From positions 1-53,530 of the forward strand of contig NZ_JACSQA010000025.1 of assembly GCF_014836845.1 (NCBI RefSeq): a DNA stretch of 53,530 nt. The letters are read 5' to 3'. Made by a program: the position numbers and the translations under genes. The DNA comes from Ureibacillus galli (GTDB lineage Bacteria; Bacillota; Bacilli; Bacillales_A; Planococcaceae). Under the pieces are notes generated by a model. That model was not told the origin of the DNA and did not search any database. It saw only the letters and a list, made by a program, of their open reading frames with translations. Below, piece by piece: positions 32,413 to 40,775 of the stretch (position 1 is its first letter; each line of letters starts with the position of its first letter).

Positions 32413-32440
32413 ACCAATGCCAGGTTCTAGACATAAATTG
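32413..32440 (+). promoter_or_regulatory. Possible sigma-K promoter of the second YjcZ gene
   Basis: AC (32413-32414), 17 bases, CATAAATTG (32432-32440); one base differs from the CATANNNTA consensus. It sits 30 bases before the start codon, matching the arrangement at the first gene. Confidence 0.48.
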
Positions 32441-32470
32441 TAGTATCTTAGATAAAGGGAGAGAAATGTT

Positions 32471-32587
32471 ATGCATTATAATTATTATGGTGATGGTGGT
32501 TACTCTAAAAATGGAAGTGAATTTGTTCTACTCGTTGTTTTGTTTATTCTTTTAATAATTGTTGGAACATTTTACTTCAACCACTAA
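32471..32587 (+). CDS. YjcZ-family small sporulation protein, second copy
   Basis: A 38-residue peptide: MHYNYYGDGGYSKNGSEF followed by the hydrophobic segment VLLVVLFILLIIVGTFYF. It shares the VLFILLIII core with the peptide 150 bases upstream but has a different, Tyr-rich N terminus without cysteine. ATG is preceded by AAAGGGAGAG. A terminator follows. The two are tandem paralogues with separate promoters. Confidence 0.8.
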   Translation: MHYNYYGDGGYSKNGSEFVLLVVLFILLIIVGTFYFNH

Positions 32588-32607
32588 AACATTATCGAAC
32601 ACCTGAT

Positions 32608-32645
32608 AGGATTTTAAAGCCATTTCGCTTTAAAATCCTTTTTAT
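32608..32645 (+). terminator. Terminator after the second YjcZ gene
   Basis: AGGATTTTAAAGC pairs with GCTTTAAAATCCT around ATTTC, followed by TTTTATTTT. Confidence 0.85.
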
Positions 32646-33065
32646 TTTGTCTGTAAAAGAAACAACTTGAAAGGATTTCCAATTATATTTGTAGAAATGA
32701 TGAATACGGATCTTGGAGAGGAGTATATTTATAATGCAAAGCATGATATTTTATAATATTGAAGAGTATATTTCTTAAAATCTATAATAAAGGAATGTAG
32801 GATACATAGCTGATCTGTAAAAAGGGCTGCATTTACTAAAAGCAGCAGGTAATCCACTCTACTTTCGAAACAGAAAGGCAAACAATTCTTTTAGCTAAAC
32901 AGATTCTTCCTTTGAGACATTAATTGGTAGGATCTAGCGGTGCACCTTTATATTTTTCTTATCAATACTCATTCCTTATTATACTCGGTATATTTGGGTT
33001 TTAGGGATGTCGCACACTATTTTCTAGCTAGCCTTAGAGGAGAGTTATAAAAAAGCTAGAATGAA
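32646..33065. other. Intergenic region upstream of the DUF2339-like gene
   Basis: About 420 bases. A 14-codon frame at 32734-32778 (MQSMIFYNIEEYIS) has GGAGAGGAG upstream, but nothing else supports it. A short inverted pair, GCTGC/GCAGC, occurs near 32826-32848. No recognised gene or RNA. Confidence 0.4.
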
Positions 33066-33086
33066 ATGAATGATGGGGGAACAAAA

Positions 33087-35249
33087 ATGCAAAATGACAT
33101 TGAAAAGCGTGTCGCTTTTCTAGAGAAAGAAGTACACAATTTACGATTAGAACTTCATCAATTAAAATCAGCTACAAAGGATGTGGAACAACCATTTCCA
33201 ATTGTGATGAAAGAAACATCTGAAAAAGGTCATAAAGAAATACAGAGAGTAAATAACCATACAAATGATTCCGTAGAAAATATCCGCCCCAAAAATCAAA
33301 CCATTCAAAAGCCAAAAGAACGACCTCAAAAAGTTCAACAACCAATGAAACAACCTTTGCCACCTAAAAAGCAAAAAAGCTTTGAGGAAATCATTGTATG
33401 GTCTTTACCGAAAATTTTTATGGTTATTCTAGTTTTAGGTGTTCTTTGGGGATTAAAACTGATTAGTGATTTCGGTTTACTGTCAACAGTAGTTAAGCTT
33501 GTTTTAGCTTATGGTTTATCGATAGGATTATTTATCATCGCATTTACGATGGACAAAAAGAAGAAGGATACTACACAAGTTTTGACCGTTGTTTTATATG
33601 GTGGGACATTTATCATCGGAATTTTAACAACAGCAGCTGGAGCAATTATTTATGAAGTATTAGGTCTTTACTTTGCTTTATTTATTACCTTCATTTACAT
33701 CGCTTATGGTGTAAGTATTTGTTATGTAAAGAAAAATGAAGTTCTTTCAATATTTGTTATTTTCACCTCGTTATTATTACCTTATTTACTAGAATATATG
33801 AATTTTAACGGGCCATCTATTTTACTTTACGTTTTAATTATTTTTATAGCAATGCAGCTTGTATTTATTAAACATATTCAAAAAATAGCGCTCTACATTT
33901 CTTACAGTTTTTCGCTTCTCGCAATAATGATTATCTGGATATTAAATCAAGAACAGCCTTGGTTTTATCTAGCAAGTGCTATTATTTTGAATGTGTTCTT
34001 GCTTTATGTTTGGTGGCACCAAAATAAATTAAGAGGGAAAACAATAGCACTACACGAGGGGCTATTGTTTAGTTTAAGCGGATTGACGATTGCGATGATC
34101 AATTTGATTTCAAATGAACCAGAACTTGCTTTATTATCATTAACGATTGTCTATATGGTTTTCGCTTACTATGCATATCAAAGTAAAATGAAACAACTTG
34201 TTGATGTTATGGGGACGTTATCTTTACTTTCCCTATTTAATCTTTTACTAGCTCTGGAATTATCCAGTTCGTTAGATATCGTATTATTCCCGTTATGTGC
34301 CTTTATATCCGTCATGTTAGCTATACGAATTGGCGCAAAAATGATGAAAATAACGTATAGTATTTTATTTACAATTTCAGTCTTTTCTCATTTGTTACTG
34401 AGTGATGTAAAACCATTTTGGACAATTGAACATGCTAACTATTTATTCATATTACTATATTTAATCGTTATTTTCTTATTTGAACAAAAACATCAGAATG
34501 TTCAAGTGGAGGGAAAGGCAAAAGTAAATCTGTCTTTTTCAGGTGATATTTTGCCTATTGTAATCACAGGATTCTTCTTCTATTATGTAAATATTTTTAA
34601 CTATAGTTATATCTCTCAGGAATATCCATATGCAACCTATATCTTATTGGCATTTATGATGTTTGTAAGCTTCTTTATGCCGAAACATTTGACCGGAAGA
34701 CTTTTAAAGTATGTATTCATTTTCGCATTTGCTATTTCTATGATTAATTTATTACCTAGTCACTATGTTTTCGGAATGGATATTTGGTTAAATATTATTG
34801 CACGGCTAGTTTATGTATGCTCTATTATCGCATTCATGGTAGATATTTTGATGAAAGGATATTTCTATCAAACTTGGATTCGAAAATCAAAAATTGATCT
34901 TGATGGTCTTCATACGGTATGTATTTTAGCTGTGATGATGTTGTTATATGGACTACTAAACCAGTTGCAATTTGATCAATTGATAAGTCCTATTTTTGTT
35001 ATCGCTAGTAAAACGATACTTTTATTCATCGTTTCCAGCATCTCTTTATGGATTAGTACGATACAACCGTTCCGAAAAATAAAAGTGATGGGCTATGTGG
35101 TCATTGTTTTTGCTATTTTTAAACTCGTATTCTTTGATCTAAGTTCCCTAAATCTATTTATTCGTGCCATTTTATTTATTTCTATTGGAGGACTTGGTTT
35201 ATTTCTATCAAACAAATTATTATCAAAGAAAGGAAAAGGGGAAGAATAA
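33087..35249 (+). CDS. DUF2339-like polytopic membrane protein
   Basis: A 720-residue integral membrane protein of unknown function. It begins with a short coiled coil (IEKRVAFLEKEVHNLRLELHQL, residues 4-30), then a hydrophilic Pro/Lys/Gln-rich linker to about 105, then roughly twenty hydrophobic segments to the end. The first of these (IFMVILVLGVLWGLKLISDFG) and the following VLYGGTFIIGILTTAAGAIIYEVL parallel DUF2339 proteins, which combine a coiled-coil head with many transmembrane helices. I chose ATG 33087 because GGGGG lies seven bases before it; ATG 33066 has no site. No terminator or partner gene is evident; the SDR gene follows 74 bases later. Confidence 0.72.
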   Translation: MQNDIEKRVAFLEKEVHNLRLELHQLKSATKDVEQPFPIVMKETSEKGHKEIQRVNNHTNDSVENIRPKNQTIQKPKERPQKVQQPMKQPLPPKKQKSFEEIIVWSLPKIFMVILVLGVLWGLKLISDFGLLSTVVKLVLAYGLSIGLFIIAFTMDKKKKDTTQVLTVVLYGGTFIIGILTTAAGAIIYEVLGLYFALFITFIYIAYGVSICYVKKNEVLSIFVIFTSLLLPYLLEYMNFNGPSILLYVLIIFIAMQLVFIKHIQKIALYISYSFSLLAIMIIWILNQEQPWFYLASAIILNVFLLYVWWHQNKLRGKTIALHEGLLFSLSGLTIAMINLISNEPELALLSLTIVYMVFAYYAYQSKMKQLVDVMGTLSLLSLFNLLLALELSSSLDIVLFPLCAFISVMLAIRIGAKMMKITYSILFTISVFSHLLLSDVKPFWTIEHANYLFILLYLIVIFLFEQKHQNVQVEGKAKVNLSFSGDILPIVITGFFFYYVNIFNYSYISQEYPYATYILLAFMMFVSFFMPKHLTGRLLKYVFIFAFAISMINLLPSHYVFGMDIWLNIIARLVYVCSIIAFMVDILMKGYFYQTWIRKSKIDLDGLHTVCILAVMMLLYGLLNQLQFDQLISPIFVIASKTILLFIVSSISLWISTIQPFRKIKVMGYVVIVFAIFKLVFFDLSSLNLFIRAILFISIGGLGLFLSNKLLSKKGKGEE

Positions 35250-35323
35250 TAGAAAAATTCCCACAATTCTATCCTTTTCTTATATAATTTAAATATCTTT
35301 CATTAACAAAGGAGTTAAAACGA

Positions 35324-36106
35324 ATGGATTTAGGATTAAAAGATAAAGTAGCCATTATTACGGGTGCCAGTAAAGGGATTGGTTTATATACCGCTTTACA
35401 GCTAGTAAAAGAGGGAGCAAAAGTGGTGATCGCTGCCCGCACAGAAACAACTTTAAGTGAGGCAAAATCATTTATCCAACAACAAACGGGTCAAGACGTT
35501 TTGACCGTTTCTTGTGATGTTTCAAAAGAAGAGGATTGTAAGCGACTAATTGAAGAGACAGTACAGCATTATGGTAAATTAAATATTTTAATTAATAACG
35601 CTGGAACATCTTCTGCCAACTCATTTGAAGATGTTGATTCGGATCTTTGGCATACAGATCTAAATTTAAAATTATTTGGAGCCATCCATTGTTCCAAATA
35701 CGCCCTCCCATATTTAAAAGAACAAAAAGGAGGAGCCATTTTAAATTTAACAGCCGTATTAGCAAAAACACCACCAGCTTCCAGCTTACCAACTACAGTA
35801 AGTCGATCTGCAGGTCTAGCCCTAACAAAGGCAATGAGTAAAGATTTAGGTAAATATAATATTCGTGTAAATTCTGTTTGTATTGGCTTAATTCGTAGCC
35901 GCCAAATCGAAGAAAAATGGCAAAAAGAAATGCCAAGTCATACTTGGGAGGAGTACTCAAAAGAAGTAGGGAAATCCATTCCACTAGGTCGTATAGGGAA
36001 TACGGAAGAAGCAGCGAATGTGATTACATTTTTAGTTTCTGATGCGGCTTCCTATGTAACTGGTACTGCTGTTAATATTGATGGCGGTTCTGGTGCAGCT
36101 CTATAA
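35324..36106 (+). CDS. SDR-family protein without the canonical catalytic residues
   Basis: A 260-residue short-chain dehydrogenase/reductase-fold protein. The cofactor site is normal: VAIITGASKGIGLYTAL (TGxxxGxG), SCDVSKEED, and ILINNAG (NNAG motif). The active site is not: where the family has Ser-x12-Tyr-x3-Lys, this one reads NLTAVLAKTPPASSLPTTVS followed by RSAGLALTKAMS, so the aligned Tyr and Lys positions hold Thr/Val and Ser. The rest (IRVNSVCIGLI, GRIGNTEEAANVITFLVSD, GTAVNIDGGSG) is standard. It may be a divergent SDR subgroup that uses other residues, or a binding protein. ATG is preceded by AAAGGAG. Confidence 0.82.
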   Translation: MDLGLKDKVAIITGASKGIGLYTALQLVKEGAKVVIAARTETTLSEAKSFIQQQTGQDVLTVSCDVSKEEDCKRLIEETVQHYGKLNILINNAGTSSANSFEDVDSDLWHTDLNLKLFGAIHCSKYALPYLKEQKGGAILNLTAVLAKTPPASSLPTTVSRSAGLALTKAMSKDLGKYNIRVNSVCIGLIRSRQIEEKWQKEMPSHTWEEYSKEVGKSIPLGRIGNTEEAANVITFLVSDAASYVTGTAVNIDGGSGAAL

Positions 36107-36356
36107 ATTTATTTAAAATCCTGTTTGTTTCGACAATCAGGATTTTTTTATTACGTTCCATAGAATTTTATATTAATGATTTGATTTTCGTTTCGTGTCC
36201 TTTTATTTTCGCTATTTTGTAAATTTATAGAATGAAACTTTTGTGCCATCTAATTCGTATGTTTTATAAAAGCCAAATATGGTGAAAGATTATAAAGAAG
36301 TATACTTACTATTTTATATAAAATAGATATCAATTTGTTAGAACGGAGGATACACG

Positions 36357-37505
36357 ATGTCTGAAATAAAAAATCCATTATTTGAAGATTTAGAAACAAT
36401 AACAAAAGAAAAATCAACGGATGTGATTGAAACGCCACAACCACAACTCGTATCCCAACAAGAAATGTCTCAAATAAAAAAACGGCAACTTGCGCTAAAA
36501 CAAGAACCACAAGTTCAGTCCTTAGCTGAAAAAATCGATGAAAAAAATCAAATTGCCGTCCTAGAGTTTGGAAAGGAAACAGCTACAGCGATTTCGAATT
36601 TTTCTGATAAGATGCTTGCGACGATTAAAACAAGTAAGTTAGAAAAATCGAGTGAGTTAATACAAAATTTAAATAAAATTATGGATCGTTTTGACCCTCA
36701 AGATTTCAAGGAAGAGAAAAAAGGGAACTTTTTAAAACGTCTTCTTAATAAAGGAAAAGAACAATTTGAGCGACTATTATCAAAATACGATACGATGAAT
36801 AAAGAAATCGATGTCATCTACAACCAAATACAAAAATATGAAATTGAAATGAAACGAAATACAATGGAATTGGAACAAATGTATGATCAAAACTTACATT
36901 ACTTTCAAAGTTTAAGTGAACATATCGCTGCCATTGAAATAAAACTCGAACAATTACAACCTCAAATACCTTTACTTGAGGCACGTGCTAATGAAGGAGA
37001 TCAAGAGGCAATATTGGAGTTAGAATCGTTAAGACGTTCTATGGAGCTATTAGAACAGCGCAGATACGATTTGGAAATGGCACAGCAAGTTTCTTTTCAA
37101 GCTGCACCTCAAATTCGAATGATTCAACAAGGGAATAATCATCTAATTGGAAAAATCAACTCTGCTTTCGTAACAACAATTCCGATATTTAAACAAGGTT
37201 TAATTCACGCAGTTTCAATTCAACGTCAAAAATTAGTAGCCGACTCGATGAATGAATTGGATAAACGTACAAATGAAATGTTGATACGAAACGCAGAAAA
37301 CATAAGATCAAATAGTGTGGATATTGCTCGTTCCGCTGGGCAGCCAAGCATTAAAATAGAAACAATTGAAACAACTTGGCAGACGATTATGGCAGGCATC
37401 GAAGAGACTAAACAAATTCAAGCTGAAACGGTTCGTAATCGGGAAGAAGGCAGAAAACGAATTGAACAATTACAACTTGAGTATGAAAAATTAAAACGAC
37501 TGTAA
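36357..37505 (+). CDS. TelA-family toxic anion resistance protein (YaaN-like)
   Basis: A 382-residue helical protein of the TelA family, linked by genetics to tellurite, nisin and cell-wall antibiotic tolerance, mechanism unknown. The chain is nearly all alpha-helical and coiled-coil: an N-terminal acidic segment, then QIAVLEFGKETATAISNFSDKML, the KGNFLKRLLNKGKEQFERLLSKYD region, and the family C-terminal part around VTTIPIFKQGLIHAVSIQRQKLVADSM. Length matches B. subtilis YaaN (386). ATG follows GGAGG. In many Bacillus genomes an xpaC-like gene precedes it; here it is alone, with a clear terminator downstream. Confidence 0.88.
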   Translation: MSEIKNPLFEDLETITKEKSTDVIETPQPQLVSQQEMSQIKKRQLALKQEPQVQSLAEKIDEKNQIAVLEFGKETATAISNFSDKMLATIKTSKLEKSSELIQNLNKIMDRFDPQDFKEEKKGNFLKRLLNKGKEQFERLLSKYDTMNKEIDVIYNQIQKYEIEMKRNTMELEQMYDQNLHYFQSLSEHIAAIEIKLEQLQPQIPLLEARANEGDQEAILELESLRRSMELLEQRRYDLEMAQQVSFQAAPQIRMIQQGNNHLIGKINSAFVTTIPIFKQGLIHAVSIQRQKLVADSMNELDKRTNEMLIRNAENIRSNSVDIARSAGQPSIKIETIETTWQTIMAGIEETKQIQAETVRNREEGRKRIEQLQLEYEKLKRL

Positions 37506-37506
37506 A

Positions 37507-37543
37507 AAAAATAGATTACCTGAAAAGGTAATCTATTTTTTAT
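37507..37543. terminator. Bidirectional terminator between the TelA-family gene and cotD
   Basis: AAAAATAGATTACC pairs with GGTAATCTATTTTT, with A- and T-runs on the two sides, between convergent genes. Confidence 0.85.
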
Positions 37544-37547
37544 TCAT

Positions 37548-37913
37548 CTAAAAACCAAATCTTCTTCTTCTGTTCATTCCGCAAATACCGCCAACTCCGC
37601 CGACTGCGCTATTTCCACCGAATCCGCCAGTACCGCCAAATCCACCAGTTCCCATTGGGAATCTATCTGCCCCACGAACGAATTGATTAACAACAGATTC
37701 TGTTCTTGGGAAGAAATGTTCATTATGAATTACATGTCTATTTACTGTAGTAGTGTGAATAGGATGAACATGTGGAACAACAGTGTTGATAATGTTAGTT
37801 TTTACAACCTCTTGAGTTGGTGATACTCGTGTAGGTGCAACTCGTGTTGGTAAAATGTTTGGTGGACAGCAAATTGGATTATTGCATCGACCACGATGAT
37901 GTTTTCTATGCAT
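37548..37913 (-). CDS. cotD: CotD-family spore coat protein
   Basis: A 121-residue inner coat protein, His- and Cys-containing, of the CotD family. Recognisable features: the basic Cys-rich start HRKHHRGRCNNPICCPPNIL, the TRVAPTRVSPTQEVV repeat, then NTVVPHVHPIHTTTVNRHVI, the histidine-rich core typical of CotD, and a Gly/Phe-rich tail (GGFGGTGGFGG) ending in Arg-rich MNRRRRFGF. The ATG follows GGAGGGG. A mother-cell promoter is expected upstream; I could not match one cleanly. Confidence 0.87.
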   Translation of the reverse strand: MHRKHHRGRCNNPICCPPNILPTRVAPTRVSPTQEVVKTNIINTVVPHVHPIHTTTVNRHVIHNEHFFPRTESVVNQFVRGADRFPMGTGGFGGTGGFGGNSAVGGVGGICGMNRRRRFGF

Positions 37914-38429
37914 AAATTTTCCCCTCCTCTTTTTAATATTTACTGCAATAATAATGTATTCATTTGTAAGGAGATGAACTAGATTTTTACCTATTATATT
38001 GAAAGTACTAGCATAACAATTTTCTAATTTTATTTTTTTGTGATAAATTACCTTCTTTTTAAGAAGAGATCGGAATTCAATCCTTGGGGCATCTTAAAGC
38101 TTAAATTAACCGATTCTACATTGGATAATTAAGAAAAGGAAGAGCTTAAAACAAAATAGTAATTCTATTAAATTTCGCAAAATCATACCTCTTTGTAACT
38201 GATATTCACCTATTTTACTGTTATTTTTAATATATTTATAGAATAAACAATAAAGTAATTGATATTTCAATTTGAAAATGCTCGATTTGGAGGAAAATTT
38301 CTTTATAATTGGAAAAAAGTAAATGGATTTTATAATTCATGGAACTTTTTCTATTCCAATCCGTATTACAAACAGACAGCTATTAGTACAATACGCTTAG
38401 AAATCGAAAGTTCAGGAAGGAGCTATACA
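37914..38429. other. Intergenic region between cotD and the ABC operon
   Basis: About 515 AT-rich bases between divergent units. An open frame continues upstream from the ABC ATPase start to 38259, but it lacks a ribosome site and family similarity. No recognised element; promoters for both sides must lie here. Confidence 0.45.
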
Positions 38430-39329
38430 ATGACTTTAGCCTTAAAACATGTAGTGAAAAAATATAAAGATTTCACTGCAGTAAACGATTTAAATTTCAC
38501 AATTGATAAAGGTGAAATTTTTGGTTTAATCGGTCAAAACGGAGCGGGAAAGACGACTACATTCCGCATGATTCTTGATTTGCAAGAACAAACTGAAGGA
38601 AGCATTACATGGGACGGCTCACCAATAAAAAAAATTAACCGTGATTGGCTAGGATATTTACCAGAAGAAAGGGGGATTTTCCCCCAAATGAAAGTTGAAG
38701 ATCAATTAATTTTCTTCGGTAAATTACGTGGCATGAACGGCAATGAATTAAAAAAAGAGATTGACTTTTGGATTAATCGATTCGAATTAGAAGAAAAAAG
38801 ACATGACAAAGCTGAAACATTATCAAAAGGAAATCAACAAAAAGTCCAATTAATTGCTAGTTTTATTCACAAACCAAAATTTTTAATCTTAGATGAACCT
38901 TTTAGTGGACTTGATCCAGTTAACCGTGACCTTTTAAAAAATGCGATTTTATTATTAAAAGAAAAGGGGGTAACCATTCTTTTCTCAAGTCACCAAATGG
39001 ACAACGTGGAAGAGTTATGTGATCATCTTTGTATATTAAAACGCGGTGTTTCTTTGTTTTCTGGTAGTTTATTAGATTTAAAAAAGCAGTACGGGAAAAC
39101 AAAGCTATCAATACGTACTACTGTACCGAAGAGCGAATTAGAAAAAATGGCAGGGGTAAAAGAAGTAAAAGTAATGCGAGATGAATATGTCTTAACGTTA
39201 ATGAATGAATCCTTCGCAAAACCTATTTTTGAGTTGATTTCAAACGGTCAATATATCGAAAAATTTAGTCTTGATTATTTATCCCTTGATGAAATCTTCA
39301 AAGATAAGGTAGGTGGAAATGATGAGTAA
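38430..39329 (+). CDS. yhaQ: ABC transporter ATP-binding protein (YhaQ-like)
   Basis: The ATPase of an ABC-2-type exporter. 299 residues: Walker A GLIGQNGAGKTTTF, Q-loop region YLPEERGIFPQM, signature LSKGNQQKVQLIASFIHKP (degenerate LSGGQ, as usual in this subgroup), Walker B FLILDEPFSGLDP, H-loop LFSSHQMDNVEELC. It ends with the C-terminal extension typical of NatA/YhaQ ATPases. I chose ATG 38430 because GGAAGGAG lies eight bases before it and the chain then starts at the family N terminus (MTLALKHVVKKYKDF). Its stop overlaps the permease start. YhaQP is proposed to export sodium; this is by family only. Confidence 0.85.
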   Translation: MTLALKHVVKKYKDFTAVNDLNFTIDKGEIFGLIGQNGAGKTTTFRMILDLQEQTEGSITWDGSPIKKINRDWLGYLPEERGIFPQMKVEDQLIFFGKLRGMNGNELKKEIDFWINRFELEEKRHDKAETLSKGNQQKVQLIASFIHKPKFLILDEPFSGLDPVNRDLLKNAILLLKEKGVTILFSSHQMDNVEELCDHLCILKRGVSLFSGSLLDLKKQYGKTKLSIRTTVPKSELEKMAGVKEVKVMRDEYVLTLMNESFAKPIFELISNGQYIEKFSLDYLSLDEIFKDKVGGNDE

Positions 39330-40560
39330 ATTATCCATACTTGTTAAGCAGCTATATAAGGAAAAGGTAAAAGGAAAATCTTTTATTTTAATGACCTTAT
39401 TATATATCGCTGTAATTACTGTCGTAATGTTTTGGTCTGATATTAAAGCACTGTTTGTTAACGAAGAAGCTCTTCAAATCGCTCTAGTTAATGAAACACC
39501 GGTGGAATTGGAACCTATTTTTGCTTCCAATGATGACATTACTTTTAGTTATCCGACCGAGTCAAAAGAAAGTTTATATGAACAATTGAAAGATGAAAAA
39601 TTAGATGCGGTTATAATTGTTTCAGAAGAAAATAAAAGGTTAAAAGCGGAAATTGCTACATACACCCCATTAAAGTTAAATGATCAATCTACAATTTCAT
39701 CTTTAATTCAATATGCGGGAAGTATTTATGGTATACAACAATTAAATTTAACGGCAGAGGAAGCAGAGAAAATATTAAACTCTGAACCAATTATTACGAC
39801 AACAAATATTAATGAGCAAACCGGGGACACAAAAAGTGAAGATCAAAAACAATCCGGAATGTGGGTTTCTTATGGAGCTGGAATTGTCATTTACTTCTTT
39901 GTAATGACGTTTTTATCTATTATTACTACAGATGTGGCTTCCGAAAAAGGGTCCCGTGCTTTAGAAATGTTATTAGTAAGTGTAAAACCAGGAACACATT
40001 TTCAATCGAAAATTATCGGTACAATGTTAGTCGCGTTAACACAGTTTGGTGTCATTTTCGGATTCCTTTTTGTCTTATTACGATTTACGGATGGCGGTTC
40101 AAAATGGAAAATGGTTGAGTCCGTACTAAGTGACATTTCCTATTCTTACGTATTTTACGTGATTGCCTTCCTATTCTTAACGATCGTTCTTTATTTAATT
40201 ATCGGAGCTTTATTCGGTTCCCTTGTTTCAAAAGTAGAAGAAGCATCACAAGTAATGACGCCTGCCATCATGATTACTTTAATTGGATTTTATGTCATGA
40301 TTTCAGGTGTGGCAAATCCTGATACATTATTAATTAAAGTATTCTCCTATATCCCATTAACGTCAGGGATGGTCATGCCGATGCGTATTGGAGCAACTGA
40401 CATTTCAACAGTTGAACCTATTATTTCATTAGTACTTCTTATTGTAACGTGTGTTGCTGCTTATATATTAAGCCTTTCATTCTATAAACGAAGTGTATTA
40501 ACTTATAGTACAGGTGGCATTATTGAAAAAATCAAAACCGTTTTAAAAGTAACAACTTAA
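39319..40560 (+). CDS. yhaP: ABC-2 type permease (YhaP/NatB-like)
   Basis: The membrane partner of the ATPase gene just upstream. About 413 residues: one N-terminal helix (SFILMTLLYIAVITVVMFW), a large extracytoplasmic domain (about 35-190), then five or six membrane segments (FFVMTFLSIITTDVASEKGSRALEMLLVSVKPGTHF is the conserved loop of the ABC-2 permeases). Paired starts ATG 39319 and 39322 follow AGGTGG; both overlap the end of the ATPase gene. The pair is a coupled operon. The transported ion or compound is not evident. Confidence 0.85.
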   Translation: MMSKLSILVKQLYKEKVKGKSFILMTLLYIAVITVVMFWSDIKALFVNEEALQIALVNETPVELEPIFASNDDITFSYPTESKESLYEQLKDEKLDAVIIVSEENKRLKAEIATYTPLKLNDQSTISSLIQYAGSIYGIQQLNLTAEEAEKILNSEPIITTTNINEQTGDTKSEDQKQSGMWVSYGAGIVIYFFVMTFLSIITTDVASEKGSRALEMLLVSVKPGTHFQSKIIGTMLVALTQFGVIFGFLFVLLRFTDGGSKWKMVESVLSDISYSYVFYVIAFLFLTIVLYLIIGALFGSLVSKVEEASQVMTPAIMITLIGFYVMISGVANPDTLLIKVFSYIPLTSGMVMPMRIGATDISTVEPIISLVLLIVTCVAAYILSLSFYKRSVLTYSTGGIIEKIKTVLKVTT

Positions 40561-40576
40561 AATTTTCTAACTTAAA

Positions 40577-40616
40577 AAAGGTATATGTTCGCTTTTTGAA
40601 CATATATCTTTTTTTG
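40577..40616 (+). terminator. Terminator of the YhaQP-like operon
   Basis: AGGTATATGTTC pairs with GAACATATATCTT around GCTTTTT, then a T-run. Confidence 0.82.
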
Positions 40617-40691
40617 CTTATACAACTTTCGACCTAAATGTTTCGAATATTGAATTATTTTTTGGAATCATCTTCACGCATTATACATTAT

Positions 40692-40719
40692 TTGCTAAAA
40701 TAGGTTGGTCTCATATAAT
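40692..40719 (+). promoter_or_regulatory. Sigma-A-like promoter of the BmrCD-like operon
   Basis: TTGCTA, 16 bases, TATAAT lies 57 bases upstream of the first exporter gene. No antibiotic-responsive leader ORF or attenuator like that of B. subtilis bmrB is visible between it and the start codon. Confidence 0.55.
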
Positions 40720-40775
40720 GAACTGAAAATTCTAGAAATTAAAAATTTACTCTGAGGCAAGAAGAAGGTGAAACG

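Noticed and set aside
38259-38429. Extended N terminus for the YhaQ-like ATPase
   Set aside because: The extra 57 codons have no ribosome site and no ABC similarity; the strong GGAAGGAG site points to ATG 38430.
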